Source: CANMIH01 sp049116335
Lineage (GTDB): Bacteria > Pseudomonadota > Alphaproteobacteria > Rhodobacterales > Rhodobacteraceae
NCBI GenBank assembly: GCA_049116335.1
Contig: JAGDYZ010000007.1
Span: forward strand, 62,001-126,000
Length of the DNA stretch: 64,000 bases
Direction of reading: 5' to 3'
Every line of letters starts with the position of its first letter. The first letter of the stretch is position 1. Positions 54,622-63,487 of this stretch are shown in pieces. The notes under the pieces were generated by a model. The model was not told where the DNA came from. It saw only the letters and a program-made list of their open reading frames with translations, and did no database searches. The position numbers were made by a program, and so were the translations under genes.

Positions 54622-56229
54622 TTAGGGGTTCTTGATGTAGGCGCCGGGGCGCAGGTAGAACCACCAGTTGATGGCGATGCAGACCGCGTAGAAGACTGCG
54701 AAACCGTAGAGGGCGTATTCCGGAGTGCCGGCTTTCATCTGTTCGCCAAAGACCTTGGGGATGATGAAGGCGCCGTAGGCCGCCACAGCTGCGGTCCAAC
54801 CCAGAACCGGTCCAGCCTGTTCTTTGTTGAAGGCCACGGCGATGGTCCGGAAGGTCGAGCCATTGCCGATGCCGGTAGCTGCGAACAGGATCAGGAAGAG
54901 CCCAAGGAAGGGAACGAAGAACTGCTCAGGGGTTGCGGAGGAATAGGCCTGCTGGATGAAGTAGGCGACACCCAGGGCGCTGGCGACCATAACAACCGAG
55001 ATCCACTGGGTTACGCGTGCGCCGCCTAGTTTGTCGGCGATCATCCCACCGATCGGACGGATCAGCGCGCCGATGAATGGGCCCATCCAGGCAAACATCA
55101 GGGCTGAGGGGCCATTGGGGTTGATGGTGTCATGGGTCATGACGCCGTCAACTTCGATATGGCTAAAGCCGAAGACCACTTTGATGGTCAGCGCAAGAGC
55201 CGCCGAATAGCCGATGAATGAGCCGAAGGTCATGGTGTAGATGACGGTCATGGCCCAGGTGTGTTTGTTGCCAAAGATCTTGTACTGGCGGGTCAGGTTC
55301 TGACCGACCTGGCCGGGGATCATTTTCAGACCAAGAACGGTCAGTGCGATGACGATGGGCAGCACGATCCACTTGGAGACCATGAAGCCCGAGCCACCCA
55401 CCGCCGCCGGAAGCATCAGCCACAGACCGAAAGCCGCGCAGATAAGGCCGATGACCAGCATGAAGGTGATTGTGCCGAAGGCGCCAATCGGATTTGGAAT
55501 GTCGGGCGACACATGTTCATCCCTGATGTTGTTCATGCCGAACCAGCCGGCAAAGGCCAAAGGCACAAGGAACAGCAGCCAGACAAAGCCCGCGTTGTGG
55601 ATATAGGTTTCGGACCCGGCGGGGATTTTCCCGATCAGTGTGCCCGAGGTGTTTTCGAGGATCATCGGCTCGCCACCGAACAGACCAAAGGTCATCACCA
55701 GCGGGATAAGGATCTGCATGGTGGTCACACCAAAGTTGCCGAGCCCCGCATTCATCCCCAGCGAATAGCCCTGCATCTTCTTGGGGAAGAAGAATGAGAT
55801 GTTTGACATCGAGCTGGAGAAGTTGCCGCCGCCGATGCCCGACAGAAAGGCCAGGATCTGGAACTGCCAGAGCGGGGTATCAGGGTTCTGAAGGGCAAAG
55901 CCTGCGCCAATCGCCGGGATCATCAGCAGAGCTGTGGTGAAGAAGATGGTGTTTCGACCGCCCGCGATGCGGATAAAGAATGTTGACGGGATGCGTAGGG
56001 TTGCGCCGGTCAAACCGGCAATGGCGGCCAGGGTGAACAGCTCGGACTTTTCAAAGGCAAAGCCGAGGTTGATCATCTGAACGGTGATGATGCCCCAGTA
56101 AAGCCAGACGGCAAAGCCGCAGAGCAGCGAGGGAATGGAAATCCACAAATTGCGGTTCGCAATGGATTTGCCCTCTGATTGCCAGAAACTTTCGTCTTCC
56201 GGCGTGTAGTTTCGTAGATCTTGTCCCAT
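54622..56229 (-). CDS. NarK2-type nitrate/nitrite MFS transporter
   Basis: A 535-residue membrane protein of the nitrate-nitrite porter family with twelve or more helices. It contains the Gly-rich nitrate signature segment FLSGIGGGNFSSSMSNISFF near 136-155 and a second, GIGNGSTFRTIAV, near 455. The long loops and length match NarK2, usually a nitrate/nitrite antiporter. It is encoded separately from NarK1, whereas in Paracoccus the two are fused. Confidence 0.92.
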   Translation of the reverse strand: MGQDLRNYTPEDESFWQSEGKSIANRNLWISIPSLLCGFAVWLYWGIITVQMINLGFAFEKSELFTLAAIAGLTGATLRIPSTFFIRIAGGRNTIFFTTALLMIPAIGAGFALQNPDTPLWQFQILAFLSGIGGGNFSSSMSNISFFFPKKMQGYSLGMNAGLGNFGVTTMQILIPLVMTFGLFGGEPMILENTSGTLIGKIPAGSETYIHNAGFVWLLFLVPLAFAGWFGMNNIRDEHVSPDIPNPIGAFGTITFMLVIGLICAAFGLWLMLPAAVGGSGFMVSKWIVLPIVIALTVLGLKMIPGQVGQNLTRQYKIFGNKHTWAMTVIYTMTFGSFIGYSAALALTIKVVFGFSHIEVDGVMTHDTINPNGPSALMFAWMGPFIGALIRPIGGMIADKLGGARVTQWISVVMVASALGVAYFIQQAYSSATPEQFFVPFLGLFLILFAATGIGNGSTFRTIAVAFNKEQAGPVLGWTAAVAAYGAFIIPKVFGEQMKAGTPEYALYGFAVFYAVCIAINWWFYLRPGAYIKNP

Positions 56230-56258
56230 CTTTGATGGTCCTCCAGATGTCTTGAGGC

Positions 56259-56280
56259 GGCGGGCTCCTAAGCGCCCGCC
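56259..56280 (-). other. Hairpin between narK1 and narK2
   Basis: Seven-base arms GGCGGGC (56259-56265) and GCCCGCC (56274-56280), eight bases apart, lie in the 61-base gap. No T run follows on the minus strand, so a stabilising or pausing hairpin is more likely than a terminator. Confidence 0.45.
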
Positions 56281-56290
56281 ATTGAAAGGG

Positions 56291-57706
56291 TCAGGCGGGC
56301 TTGTCGGCCGCGTGCTGTTTTGAGGCTTCGACCAGCTTCAGGCCTTCTGCGAGAGCTTCGTTGGCTTTCACGGCCTTGCCGCGCAGGGTGTCGATGTTGG
56401 CCACTGCAAAGGCTTCACGCTGTTCTTCTTCCTGCTCTTCTGAGAAGCGGACAAAGAAGGCGAGGAAAGAGGCGATTGAGACCACAATACCAAGGATCAG
56501 AAAGGCTTCGGACCAGTCGATCATGTTCTTGAACAGGAACCCGGCCAGAACCGCCCCGGCGTTACCACCAGCTCCAACAACGCCAGCTACCGCTCCCAGT
56601 GCCTTTTTGTTGATGAAGGGAACCACCGAATAGGTTGCACCTTCGGCCATCTGTGTGAACAGCGAGAAGACGATGAGCGCAGGCAGAGCCAGGAACAGAA
56701 CCTGCATCTGGCTGAAGACCATCAAGGCACAGCCTTCGAAGAACAGGCAGATGAACAGCCAGACCGAGCGACCGCGCAATCCCCAGAGCGCTCCAAAGTT
56801 GTCACCAAACAAGCCGCCCAAAGTCCGGGCAAACAAGTTCATCAGACCAAAGGAAGCTGCTACAAAGCCCGCTGCAACAAGGCTCAGGTCGAAGTAATCC
56901 ATGAAGTACAGAGCAGCGACGTTGTTGACAGTCAGCTCAATCCCGAAGCAGGCCCCATAGATGACAAACAGTACCCAAACACGCGGATCTTTTAACGCTT
57001 TCAGATAGTTGCCGGTGACCTTTTTTTTCTCCGGCATGCGGCCTTCGGCGCGCAACTTGTCAAAGTTACCGTCCGGAGCATCCTGGGTCAGGAAGTAATA
57101 GGCGATCCCGATAAAAAAGATGATCACACCAACAACCACCATGGCGAGACGCCAGCCGATGGCCTCAGAAAAGCCAAACCCAACCACAAAGACCGAGAAC
57201 AGTAGTGGCATTACAAACTGGGTGACACCGCCACCGAGGTTACCCCAACCCGCCGAGGTCGCATTTGCCTGACCCACGACATTGGGGGCAAACATCACTG
57301 TGGTGTGGTACTGGGTGATGACAAAAGCAGCCCCAATACAGCCGATCAGAACCCGAAACAGCAGAAAGCTTTCGAAGTTCCAAGAGAGACCAATCCCCAT
57401 AACTGGGAAGGCCCCGAGCACGAGCAACCAAGTGTAGGCTTTACGTGGTCCGATGCGGTCGCACAGCCAGCCGATGAACAGCCGGGCAAAAATCGTCATG
57501 GATACTGACCCGATGATCGCCCAACCGATCTGATCTTTGGTCAGTTGCAGTTCGTCCCGCACCACGCTCATCAGAGGCGCGATGCCGAACCAAGCGAAGA
57601 AGCACGAGAAAAAGGCGAACCATGTCAGATGGAACGTCCTGATCTGGGGCATCCTCACGTTCAGGAAATTGGACCACAGCGCCGTGGCCTTATTGTCAAA
57701 TTCCAT
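56291..57706 (-). CDS. NarK1-type nitrate MFS transporter
   Basis: A 471-residue nitrate porter family protein with twelve helices, preceded by GGAGGG. MFS motif A is present as GWLCDRIGPRKAYT near residue 75-87. A nitrate-signature-like Gly-rich segment, SAGWGNLGGGVTQFVMPLLF, lies near 150-170 and GVVGAGGNAGAVLAGFLF near 390. The C-terminus is a charged cytoplasmic tail. It is the first gene of the nar group; an FNR-type box sits 78-91 bases upstream. Confidence 0.92.
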   Translation of the reverse strand: MEFDNKATALWSNFLNVRMPQIRTFHLTWFAFFSCFFAWFGIAPLMSVVRDELQLTKDQIGWAIIGSVSMTIFARLFIGWLCDRIGPRKAYTWLLVLGAFPVMGIGLSWNFESFLLFRVLIGCIGAAFVITQYHTTVMFAPNVVGQANATSAGWGNLGGGVTQFVMPLLFSVFVVGFGFSEAIGWRLAMVVVGVIIFFIGIAYYFLTQDAPDGNFDKLRAEGRMPEKKKVTGNYLKALKDPRVWVLFVIYGACFGIELTVNNVAALYFMDYFDLSLVAAGFVAASFGLMNLFARTLGGLFGDNFGALWGLRGRSVWLFICLFFEGCALMVFSQMQVLFLALPALIVFSLFTQMAEGATYSVVPFINKKALGAVAGVVGAGGNAGAVLAGFLFKNMIDWSEAFLILGIVVSIASFLAFFVRFSEEQEEEQREAFAVANIDTLRGKAVKANEALAEGLKLVEASKQHAADKPA

Positions 57707-57783
57707 GAATGTCCCTCCGTATGGTTGGATCAGCCAACCGTTAATTCTGGGGACAGGGTTGCGCCTTTGTGGCGTTGTAAAAC

Positions 57784-57797
57784 TTGATGTGGGTCAA
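57784..57797 (-). promoter_or_regulatory. FNR/NNR-type box for the narK1 promoter
   Basis: TTGAT-GTGG-GTCAA matches the FNR/NNR/NarR-type consensus with one variant base. Its centre is 84 bases before the narK1 start, a fitting place for a box 41.5 bases before a transcription start with a leader of about 40 bases. Confidence 0.7.
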
Positions 57798-57917
57798 TTT
57801 TCCAATTTTATCGTTTTAAATAAATGCCTTAGGGAAAAATATCATGCCTGCCTCGGCTAAAGATCAATTCAGAATCCGTCTTTTTACAAACGAGTTCTTG
57901 ACTTTTGCCCTATTCAA

Positions 57918-57935
57918 AATTGATTAATATCAATT
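57918..57935. promoter_or_regulatory. FNR-type box near the narR-like gene
   Basis: TTGAT-TAAT-ATCAA is a perfect FNR half-site pair, extended by AA/TT on each side. It lies 28-45 bases before the ATG of the Crp/Fnr gene, so it may overlap that promoter and either activate or repress it. Confidence 0.75.
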
Positions 57936-57963
57936 AACCAAATCCTCGACGGAAGCCACGTTT

Positions 57964-58674
57964 ATGAACATCGGAATGCCCGAATCTGACTATCCTGATA
58001 TCCGGGGTCTGCATCTGTTTGCCGAGATGTCTGATGAACATTTCCAAACGCTCATGCGGGGATCTTATGTTCAGAACTTTCCGCCCCAGATCGAATTGAT
58101 CACCGAGGGGGACCCATCAGACTTTTTGCATGTTGTGCTGTCAGGGTCTGTTGAGCTGTTTTCCAGTTGGAACAATCGCGAGACAAGCATGGCAACCGTG
58201 CGTCCGATCTCGACCTTTATTCTCGCTGCGACGATCAAAGAGGCACCCTATTTGATGTCGGCGCGCACGCTTGAGAAAAGCCGGATCGCACTGATCCCAA
58301 GTCAGGATGTCTGCAAAGTTTTTGATACCGATAGTGGCTTTGCCCGTGCGATCGTGACAGAGCTGGCCCAGTGTTACCGCACCGTGGTGAAGTCCCAAAA
58401 AGATCTCAAACTGCGCACATCTCTGGAGCGATTGGCCAACTATATCTTGCGGTGTCAGCGACACGCTGGTGGCGGCGACACTTTTGATCTGGGGTACGAA
58501 AAGCGCAGGTTGGCGTCGATATTGGGCATGACGCCCGAGAACCTAAGCCGGGCCTTCAAGGGACTGCACCCATACGGTGTGCAGGTGAAAGGGCGCAGCG
58601 TCTCGATCCGATCTCAAAAGGATCTGGAACAATTTGCCAAACCAGACCGGTTGATCGACGACTACAGTTCGTAG
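57964..58674 (+). CDS. narR: Crp/Fnr-family regulator, NarR-like
   Basis: A 236-residue regulator. Residues about 15-125 are a cyclic-nucleotide-type beta-roll, followed by the dimer helix and a C-terminal winged helix. The recognition helix reads TPENLSRAFKGL with Glu192, Ser195 and Arg196, the E-xx-SR set that reads TTGAT in FNR proteins. There is no N-terminal Cys cluster, so it cannot hold an FNR-type Fe-S cluster. This, and its divergent place next to narK, match NarR of Paracoccus, which turns on narKGHJI in response to nitrate or nitrite. The symbol rests on context as much as on sequence. Confidence 0.78.
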   Translation: MNIGMPESDYPDIRGLHLFAEMSDEHFQTLMRGSYVQNFPPQIELITEGDPSDFLHVVLSGSVELFSSWNNRETSMATVRPISTFILAATIKEAPYLMSARTLEKSRIALIPSQDVCKVFDTDSGFARAIVTELAQCYRTVVKSQKDLKLRTSLERLANYILRCQRHAGGGDTFDLGYEKRRLASILGMTPENLSRAFKGLHPYGVQVKGRSVSIRSQKDLEQFAKPDRLIDDYSS

Positions 58675-58841
58675 TGAAGGTTTGCCAGCCAATGCTGGTT
58701 CTGAGGAACTCGGTTCCAGGCTCATTGATCTATAGCCAAAACAGGACGGAAGCTGCGCGTGCGACGTTGAGATGAAGACCATTGTCTATAAGGGTTTCGG
58801 GGACCCAATCCACAACATAGCCGTAATCCCCGAGTAGCCCA

Positions 58842-60038
58842 TCAGCCAACGGCTCCAACCTCCTTCAGCTGGGTAATTTCCTGATCATTGAACCCGCCCG
58901 ATGCAAGGATGAAATGCGTATCTGCACCCAATTCTGGGATGCTCCCCTGCGGAGCATGGGTGGTGGTGTGGTCGATCCGGAACGGCAAGGTGGGCACCGT
59001 GACGCCTGCCTTGGTCTGATGCAAAAATGTTCGGGCCTTGACCTGTTCTGTCTGGAGGCACTCCGGTAAGGACCGAAGACGTGCGGCGGGGACTTTTTGG
59101 TCCAAAAGCAGGGTTTCCCATTCCTGGGCGGTGCGTGATTTCAGGATTTCGGCGAGATCTGCTTCCAGTGCTGCGGCATGTTCACGCCGGTTTTGGCGGG
59201 TTGCAAACCTTGGGTCGGACAGCCAGTCGGCCTTGTTCAGTGCAAGCGCGAGACGCCGGAACTGGCTTTCCTCGTTGACACCAAGGGACAGCACACCTTC
59301 CTTGCAGGGGAAATTCCCGGCACCGGGGCTGCGACTGTTGGCGGCGTTGCCGCGCGGCTCAGGCTTATGCCCGGTGGCGAGGTAGTCAGTGATGGTCGAG
59401 GTCATGAGTGACAACCCAGTTTCCAGCATAGACACATCAATGAAGGCACCCTGACCGGTCTGTTCCCTTTGGAACAGCGTCGAAGCCACGGCAAATCCCG
59501 CCGCCATGGCCACGCTGTAATCCATGATCGGCGCCCCGGTGCGCAACGGTCCGGTGTCCGGGGTACCGGTTAAGGTCATGATTCCGCAGGCGGCCTGAAT
59601 GTTGACGTCATAGGCAGGTGCATTTTCCAACGGCCCACCACGCCCGTACCCGGTCATGGCACAGTGGATCAGCCGAGGGTGATCCCGGCGCGTGCTGGCT
59701 TCATCCAGACCAAAGCCCTGCATCGTTTCGGGCAGGTGGTTTTCGACAAAGACATCCGCTTGCGACAGCAGCCGGGTCATCACCTCCCTTCCGCCCTCGG
59801 TGGCGAGATCTAGAGCGATTGATCGCTTGCCTGCTGCCTGAGCCTGATAGGCAGTGCTCATCCCTAGGTTTGCTAGATCAGGATCGGTGCCGCCGCGATG
59901 ACGCATCGCGTCGCCGCGCCCAGTGCTTTCAACCTTGATCACCTCAGCCCCCAGCAACCCAAGGAAATAGGAACATGCCGGGCCTGCCAGCACATGGGTA
60001 AAGTCGACTACCTTGATACCAGCAAGTGGTCTCTGCAT
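58842..60038 (-). CDS. CaiB/BaiF-family (class III) CoA transferase
   Basis: A 398-residue enzyme; ATG 60038 follows AAAGGA, which favours it over an upstream in-frame start at 60083. Class III landmarks: GIKVVDFTHVLAGPACSYFL near the N-terminus, GAEVIKVE near 35, ALDLATEGGREVM near 80, VENHLPETMQGFGLD near 100, and ENAPAYDVNIQAACGI near 140 with the likely catalytic Asp. It moves CoA between acids. It follows the ComA-like gene by 41 bases and is probably cotranscribed, so it may activate a C3 or C4 acid in the same pathway (inference). Confidence 0.9.
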   Translation of the reverse strand: MQRPLAGIKVVDFTHVLAGPACSYFLGLLGAEVIKVESTGRGDAMRHRGGTDPDLANLGMSTAYQAQAAGKRSIALDLATEGGREVMTRLLSQADVFVENHLPETMQGFGLDEASTRRDHPRLIHCAMTGYGRGGPLENAPAYDVNIQAACGIMTLTGTPDTGPLRTGAPIMDYSVAMAAGFAVASTLFQREQTGQGAFIDVSMLETGLSLMTSTITDYLATGHKPEPRGNAANSRSPGAGNFPCKEGVLSLGVNEESQFRRLALALNKADWLSDPRFATRQNRREHAAALEADLAEILKSRTAQEWETLLLDQKVPAARLRSLPECLQTEQVKARTFLHQTKAGVTVPTLPFRIDHTTTHAPQGSIPELGADTHFILASGGFNDQEITQLKEVGAVG

Positions 60039-60079
60039 GGCGTGTCCTTTCGTTTCGGGGGGGCAGTTCTGCTGGGACG

Positions 60080-60889
60080 TCACATCAACGACAGGGGACC
60101 AGCCGAGCCAAGGCCAAGCCGCGTGGTTTCGGTCTCGATCACCACGTCGGTGGTGACATTGCCCAGGTTCACATCCGGCCCGAAGGTCTTCACCAGAAAT
60201 TTCTTGCCTGCATAGATTTGAGGCGTGGTGGACCCCACGCGCGGGGTAGACAACTCGAACATACAGCGGCTGACGTCGACATTTTCCTTCAACGCAAGGA
60301 TCAATGCCTCATTTGGTTTCCCACCAAGCATTAGCTCCTGCCCTTCGATCATGGCGATTTCGGCTCCCGACGCGAGCACGTCGTTCACTTCGCGGATCAT
60401 CTCAGCCGGAGCGGAATTGTCGCGCTTGTCGCCAATCTCGCCAACAGGAGCGAGGCCGGCATCCTGCACCATGCGGATCAATCTATCGCGGGTGCCTTCG
60501 CCTAGGTCGACGATGTTGTCCGAAATTTCGACCATGTCGAAACCAACGTCCTTCGCCTCCTTCAGGTGGGCCTCCATCGCGTCGATACCCATTGTATGCA
60601 GCACATATTCTTGCATCTGCCCACCCAGAAAGGGCCGTACCTGAAAGCTACGAAGAAGGTCCAGCTTGGCGATCAGATGATCACGCTGGAACAGGCGCGA
60701 GGTGCCGGTGGCAACCTTGAAAATGTCCATGTAGGAGCCACCGAGTTCCAACAGGCCACGCAGACCGTCGAGCGTGATCTGGTAGTCCGTGACCATGGTA
60801 AGCCCGGATGTGCGCGGCTTGTTCAGGCTGCGGCGAGGGTCAAGCAGGACAGCGGGAAAAGCGGTTGTCAGGGGCGTATCATGGGGCAT
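60080..60889 (-). CDS. ComA-like phosphosulfolactate synthase family protein
   Basis: A 269-residue TIM-barrel protein of the ComA family. Features: KPRTSGLTMVTD near 24, YMDIFKVATGTSRLF near 53 (ComA proteins typically have KxGWGTS, so the tryptophan is replaced), GGQMQEYVL near 90, a DMVEISDNIVDLGEG segment near 120, and PVGEIGDKR near 148. ComA joins sulfite and phosphoenolpyruvate to give phosphosulfolactate, in coenzyme M biosynthesis of methanogens and of Xanthobacter. No other coenzyme M genes are nearby, so a different reaction is possible. It is transcribed with a CoA transferase gene and lies downstream of a LysR gene. Confidence 0.8.
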   Translation of the reverse strand: MPHDTPLTTAFPAVLLDPRRSLNKPRTSGLTMVTDYQITLDGLRGLLELGGSYMDIFKVATGTSRLFQRDHLIAKLDLLRSFQVRPFLGGQMQEYVLHTMGIDAMEAHLKEAKDVGFDMVEISDNIVDLGEGTRDRLIRMVQDAGLAPVGEIGDKRDNSAPAEMIREVNDVLASGAEIAMIEGQELMLGGKPNEALILALKENVDVSRCMFELSTPRVGSTTPQIYAGKKFLVKTFGPDVNLGNVTTDVVIETETTRLGLGSAGPLSLM

Positions 60890-60948
60890 GCTAGGTCCAT
60901 CTCTAAAGGTGTTCCTGCAACCATAGCGTCGAGATTTTCGCCCATAAA

Positions 60949-60987
60949 TTCGAATTATCTGGCGAGTTATTCAGATATTTCGAATTA
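60949..60987. repeat. Direct repeats in front of the ComA-like gene
   Basis: TTCGAATTA occurs at 60949-60957 and again at 60979-60987, 30 bp apart (about three helical turns). The first copy is part of a palindromic AATTCGAATT. The second ends in the lysR stop codon. They lie 60-100 bases upstream of the ComA-like start and may bind a regulator. Confidence 0.5.
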
Positions 60988-61881
60988 CTCTAGGGCCATC
61001 AGCACGGCCCCGATTTCGCGAAGTTGTTTCGACAGGGCGCCGGACAGCGGATGCTGCAATTCCTCGGTCGAGCGAAACAAACCCACTTTGAGCATTGCAG
61101 CGGGGCGCAGAGGGATAAGGCGCAATCCTTCAGGCAACTCTGCGCCCAGCGACACCCGCTCGGTGACGGTAAAGCCCAGTCCATCTCTGACCATCTGTGC
61201 ACTGGCCGAGGAAATCGACACTTCGTGAACGGGTTTCCATTGCACATTGGTTTGTAGCAGATGGCTGTTGACCAATTGCCGCACATGAGTGCCTTCCGTC
61301 AGGGCGATGTACGGCTCGTTCACGAGACCTTCGGCGGTCAGGGTGCTAAGCTGTGCCAAAGGGTGATTGCCCTTGAGCAGTACCCCCAGTTCGGTTTCAC
61401 AGATCTCTTCGCTTGGTGTTTTGCTCCAGGGCGCGGGCAAGGAGCCAATTCCGAGATGAAACTGCTCTTGGGCCACGTAGTTTCCGAAATTCTGCCTGGC
61501 CTGAACCTCTAGCCTGACCCGGGCCTCGGGGTGCTCCGCGACGAGGCGTTTGATCGCCGGCAGGACCAGTCCGTTCACCGTGCGCGGGTGACAGATGACG
61601 CGCAGAGGTTTGTCCGTAACCTTCCCTGTCTGTCCAAGGAAATCCGGGATGCCGTCAAGGGCTGCCAATATACGCACAGCTTCCGGATAAAGTCTTTCGC
61701 CCGATGATGTTGGCACCAGCCGCTTTTTGATCCGGTCGAACAGGACAGTATCAAGTTCCTCTTCAAGAAGACGCAGCAATCGGGAAACCGCGGGCGGGCT
61801 GAGATGCAGCTCTTCTGAGGCGCGGGCAAGAGTGCCAAATTCCATGATATGCGCAAAGACGCGCAGGCTCTTGATGTTCAC
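60985..61881 (-). CDS. LysR-family transcriptional regulator
   Basis: A 298-residue regulator. Residues 1-60 are a LysR winged helix (LRVFAHIMEFGTLARASEEL, then LSPPAVSRLLRLLEEEL). The rest is the two-lobed effector domain (PLRVICHPRTVNGLVLPAIK near 92). It lies between the ComA/CaiB genes on its own strand and the divergent TTT transporter 2, the classic layout for control of both. Confidence 0.9.
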   Translation of the reverse strand: MNIKSLRVFAHIMEFGTLARASEELHLSPPAVSRLLRLLEEELDTVLFDRIKKRLVPTSSGERLYPEAVRILAALDGIPDFLGQTGKVTDKPLRVICHPRTVNGLVLPAIKRLVAEHPEARVRLEVQARQNFGNYVAQEQFHLGIGSLPAPWSKTPSEEICETELGVLLKGNHPLAQLSTLTAEGLVNEPYIALTEGTHVRQLVNSHLLQTNVQWKPVHEVSISSASAQMVRDGLGFTVTERVSLGAELPEGLRLIPLRPAAMLKVGLFRSTEELQHPLSGALSKQLREIGAVLMALE

Positions 61882-61903
61882 TTGTTCACATTTCCTGAAT
61901 TCA

Positions 61904-61931
61904 TGGTCGGAATATTATAATTTTTCGACCA
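61904..61931. promoter_or_regulatory. Inverted repeat between lysR and TTT system 2
   Basis: TGGTCG (61904-61909) and CGACCA (61926-61931) are exact complements around a 16-base AT-rich centre. The position, 22 bases from the lysR start and 87 before the TctC gene, suits a LysR binding site. Confidence 0.5.
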
Positions 61932-62017
61932 ACATTTCTCAAGTATGTTTGCATCAGATCGTTCTGCAAGGCGTGCCCAATCCTTGGCCTGCCGCAGAAA
62001 GAAACTGGGAGGAAACC

Positions 62018-62980
62018 ATGGATCGCAGACAGTTTTTGATGATGGGTGGGCTGGTAACCGCTGGGGTGGCCCTGTCCGGAACCGCGGCATTCGCTGAATG
62101 GAGGCCCCGCCGCCCGATCAATCTAATTGTGCCTTACAAGGCAGGCGGTGGCACCGATAGTTTTGGCCGCGCGGTGGCCGCAGTTGCCGAAAAGGCTCTG
62201 CCGGTTCCTGTTGTCATTGTGAACAAACCTGGATCGTCAGGTATCACGGGTGCAACCGAAGCGTCGCGTTCGCGCCCCGATGGCAGCACGATGATGCTGA
62301 CTTCTACCGGATCCTTTCTGCTGACATCCATGTTGCGAGACACCGACGTGACCCCGCTGGACAGTTTCCGCATTGTGGCACAGGTTGGCAAGCTGACCAC
62401 GTCACTTGTGGTTCCGGCAAACAGCCCGTTCCAGACCGTGGCTGACCTTGTTGATCATGCAACAGCAAATCCGGGCAGCCTGCGCTGGGCCCATACTGGC
62501 CGAGGTGGGTTCCACCATGTTGCGGGTCAGGGTTTCCTCGACTCCAATGGTCTTGAAACAGTCGATGTGCCGTTCAAAGGCGGATCGGCAACCCGTGCTG
62601 CCGTGATTGGCGGACAGGTTGATTTCGGCTTCATGGGGATTCAGCAGACCGCCGGTTTCGAAAAGGAGATGCGGGCGCTGGCGCTGAACGACGACAAACG
62701 TGACGCATTCAAGACCGAGGTGCCCACATTTGAAGAGCTGGGATTTCAATGGGTGCCCGTCACATCGCCAATTGTCGTCTTTGCCCCCAAGGATACGCCG
62801 GATGATGTGGTGGTGGGCATGCAGGAGGCCGTGCGCAAGATGACCGAGCTTCCCGAATTCGCCGAGGCCATGGCGCAACGCGGCAATGCACCAGCGTTCA
62901 AAACCGGTGCAGATGCCGAAGCCCTGATTCGCGACATGAAAACCAGCGCCGAGCCGATCATCGCGGCGCTCAAGCAGTAA
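62018..62980 (+). CDS. TTT transporter substrate-binding protein (TctC family), system 2
   Basis: A 320-residue protein; ATG 62018 follows GGGAGGA. The N-terminus has DRRQFLMMGGLVTAGVAL, a twin-arginine-like signal (RRxFL), with cutting near AFAEW. The TctC fold is seen in INLIVPYKAGGGTDSFGRAV near 40 and NKPGSSGITGATEASRSRPD near 70-89. The two TctC proteins of this window are clearly different in sequence, so the ligands probably differ. TctB and TctA genes follow. Confidence 0.9.
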   Translation: MDRRQFLMMGGLVTAGVALSGTAAFAEWRPRRPINLIVPYKAGGGTDSFGRAVAAVAEKALPVPVVIVNKPGSSGITGATEASRSRPDGSTMMLTSTGSFLLTSMLRDTDVTPLDSFRIVAQVGKLTTSLVVPANSPFQTVADLVDHATANPGSLRWAHTGRGGFHHVAGQGFLDSNGLETVDVPFKGGSATRAAVIGGQVDFGFMGIQQTAGFEKEMRALALNDDKRDAFKTEVPTFEELGFQWVPVTSPIVVFAPKDTPDDVVVGMQEAVRKMTELPEFAEAMAQRGNAPAFKTGADAEALIRDMKTSAEPIIAALKQ

Positions 62981-62989
62981 GGAACCGGC

Positions 62990-63484
62990 ATGAGCACGCA
63001 ACGTCTGAATTCCACAATGATCATCGGTCTGGGGCTGACCGGTCTGGGCCTGGCGGCTGTTGTGGCCAGTTTTGGCATCAACCTGGATCATGATGGTGGA
63101 TGGGGGGCCCGTACCTTTCCGCTGGTCGGGTCTGCCACGCTTGTCGTGCTCGGTGTCCTTGAAATGCTCAAGGGCCGGGCAATGCAGCCCGTCCCGACCA
63201 ATACGCAAGAGACATCCGAGGCCAATCCTCTGGCCCGTATCATTACCCTGCTGATCCTGTCCTTTGCCTATCTCTGGCTAATCGGCAAGATCGGGTACCT
63301 GATCAGCACGGGTTTGGCAGCGGTGGCGGCGCTGATGGTCTTTGGTATTCGCAACCCTCTCGGTTTGACACTTGCCGCGATCCTTTGCCCGCTGGTCTAT
63401 CACCTCATCTTCTTTGTCCTGCTTGGTGTCTTTCCGCCCTACGGGGAATGGTTCGAACCGCTCGACATCATTCAGGGGTACTAA
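62990..63484 (+). CDS. TTT transporter small membrane subunit (TctB family), system 2
   Basis: A 164-residue protein with four hydrophobic segments: GLGLTGLGLAAVVASFGINL near the N-terminus, a second around 35-52, then IITLLILSFAYLWLIGKIGY near 83-102, and a last one near 130-150. The RTFPLVGSATLVVLGVLEML stretch is a usual TctB feature. It starts nine bases after the TctC gene and ends three bases before the TctA gene. Confidence 0.88.
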   Translation: MSTQRLNSTMIIGLGLTGLGLAAVVASFGINLDHDGGWGARTFPLVGSATLVVLGVLEMLKGRAMQPVPTNTQETSEANPLARIITLLILSFAYLWLIGKIGYLISTGLAAVAALMVFGIRNPLGLTLAAILCPLVYHLIFFVLLGVFPPYGEWFEPLDIIQGY

Positions 63485-63487
63485 GTT

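Noticed and set aside
60080..60889. Assigning the ComA-like gene to coenzyme M biosynthesis
   Set aside because: No partner genes for that pathway are visible, and a key conserved segment is altered, so the pathway name would be unsupported.
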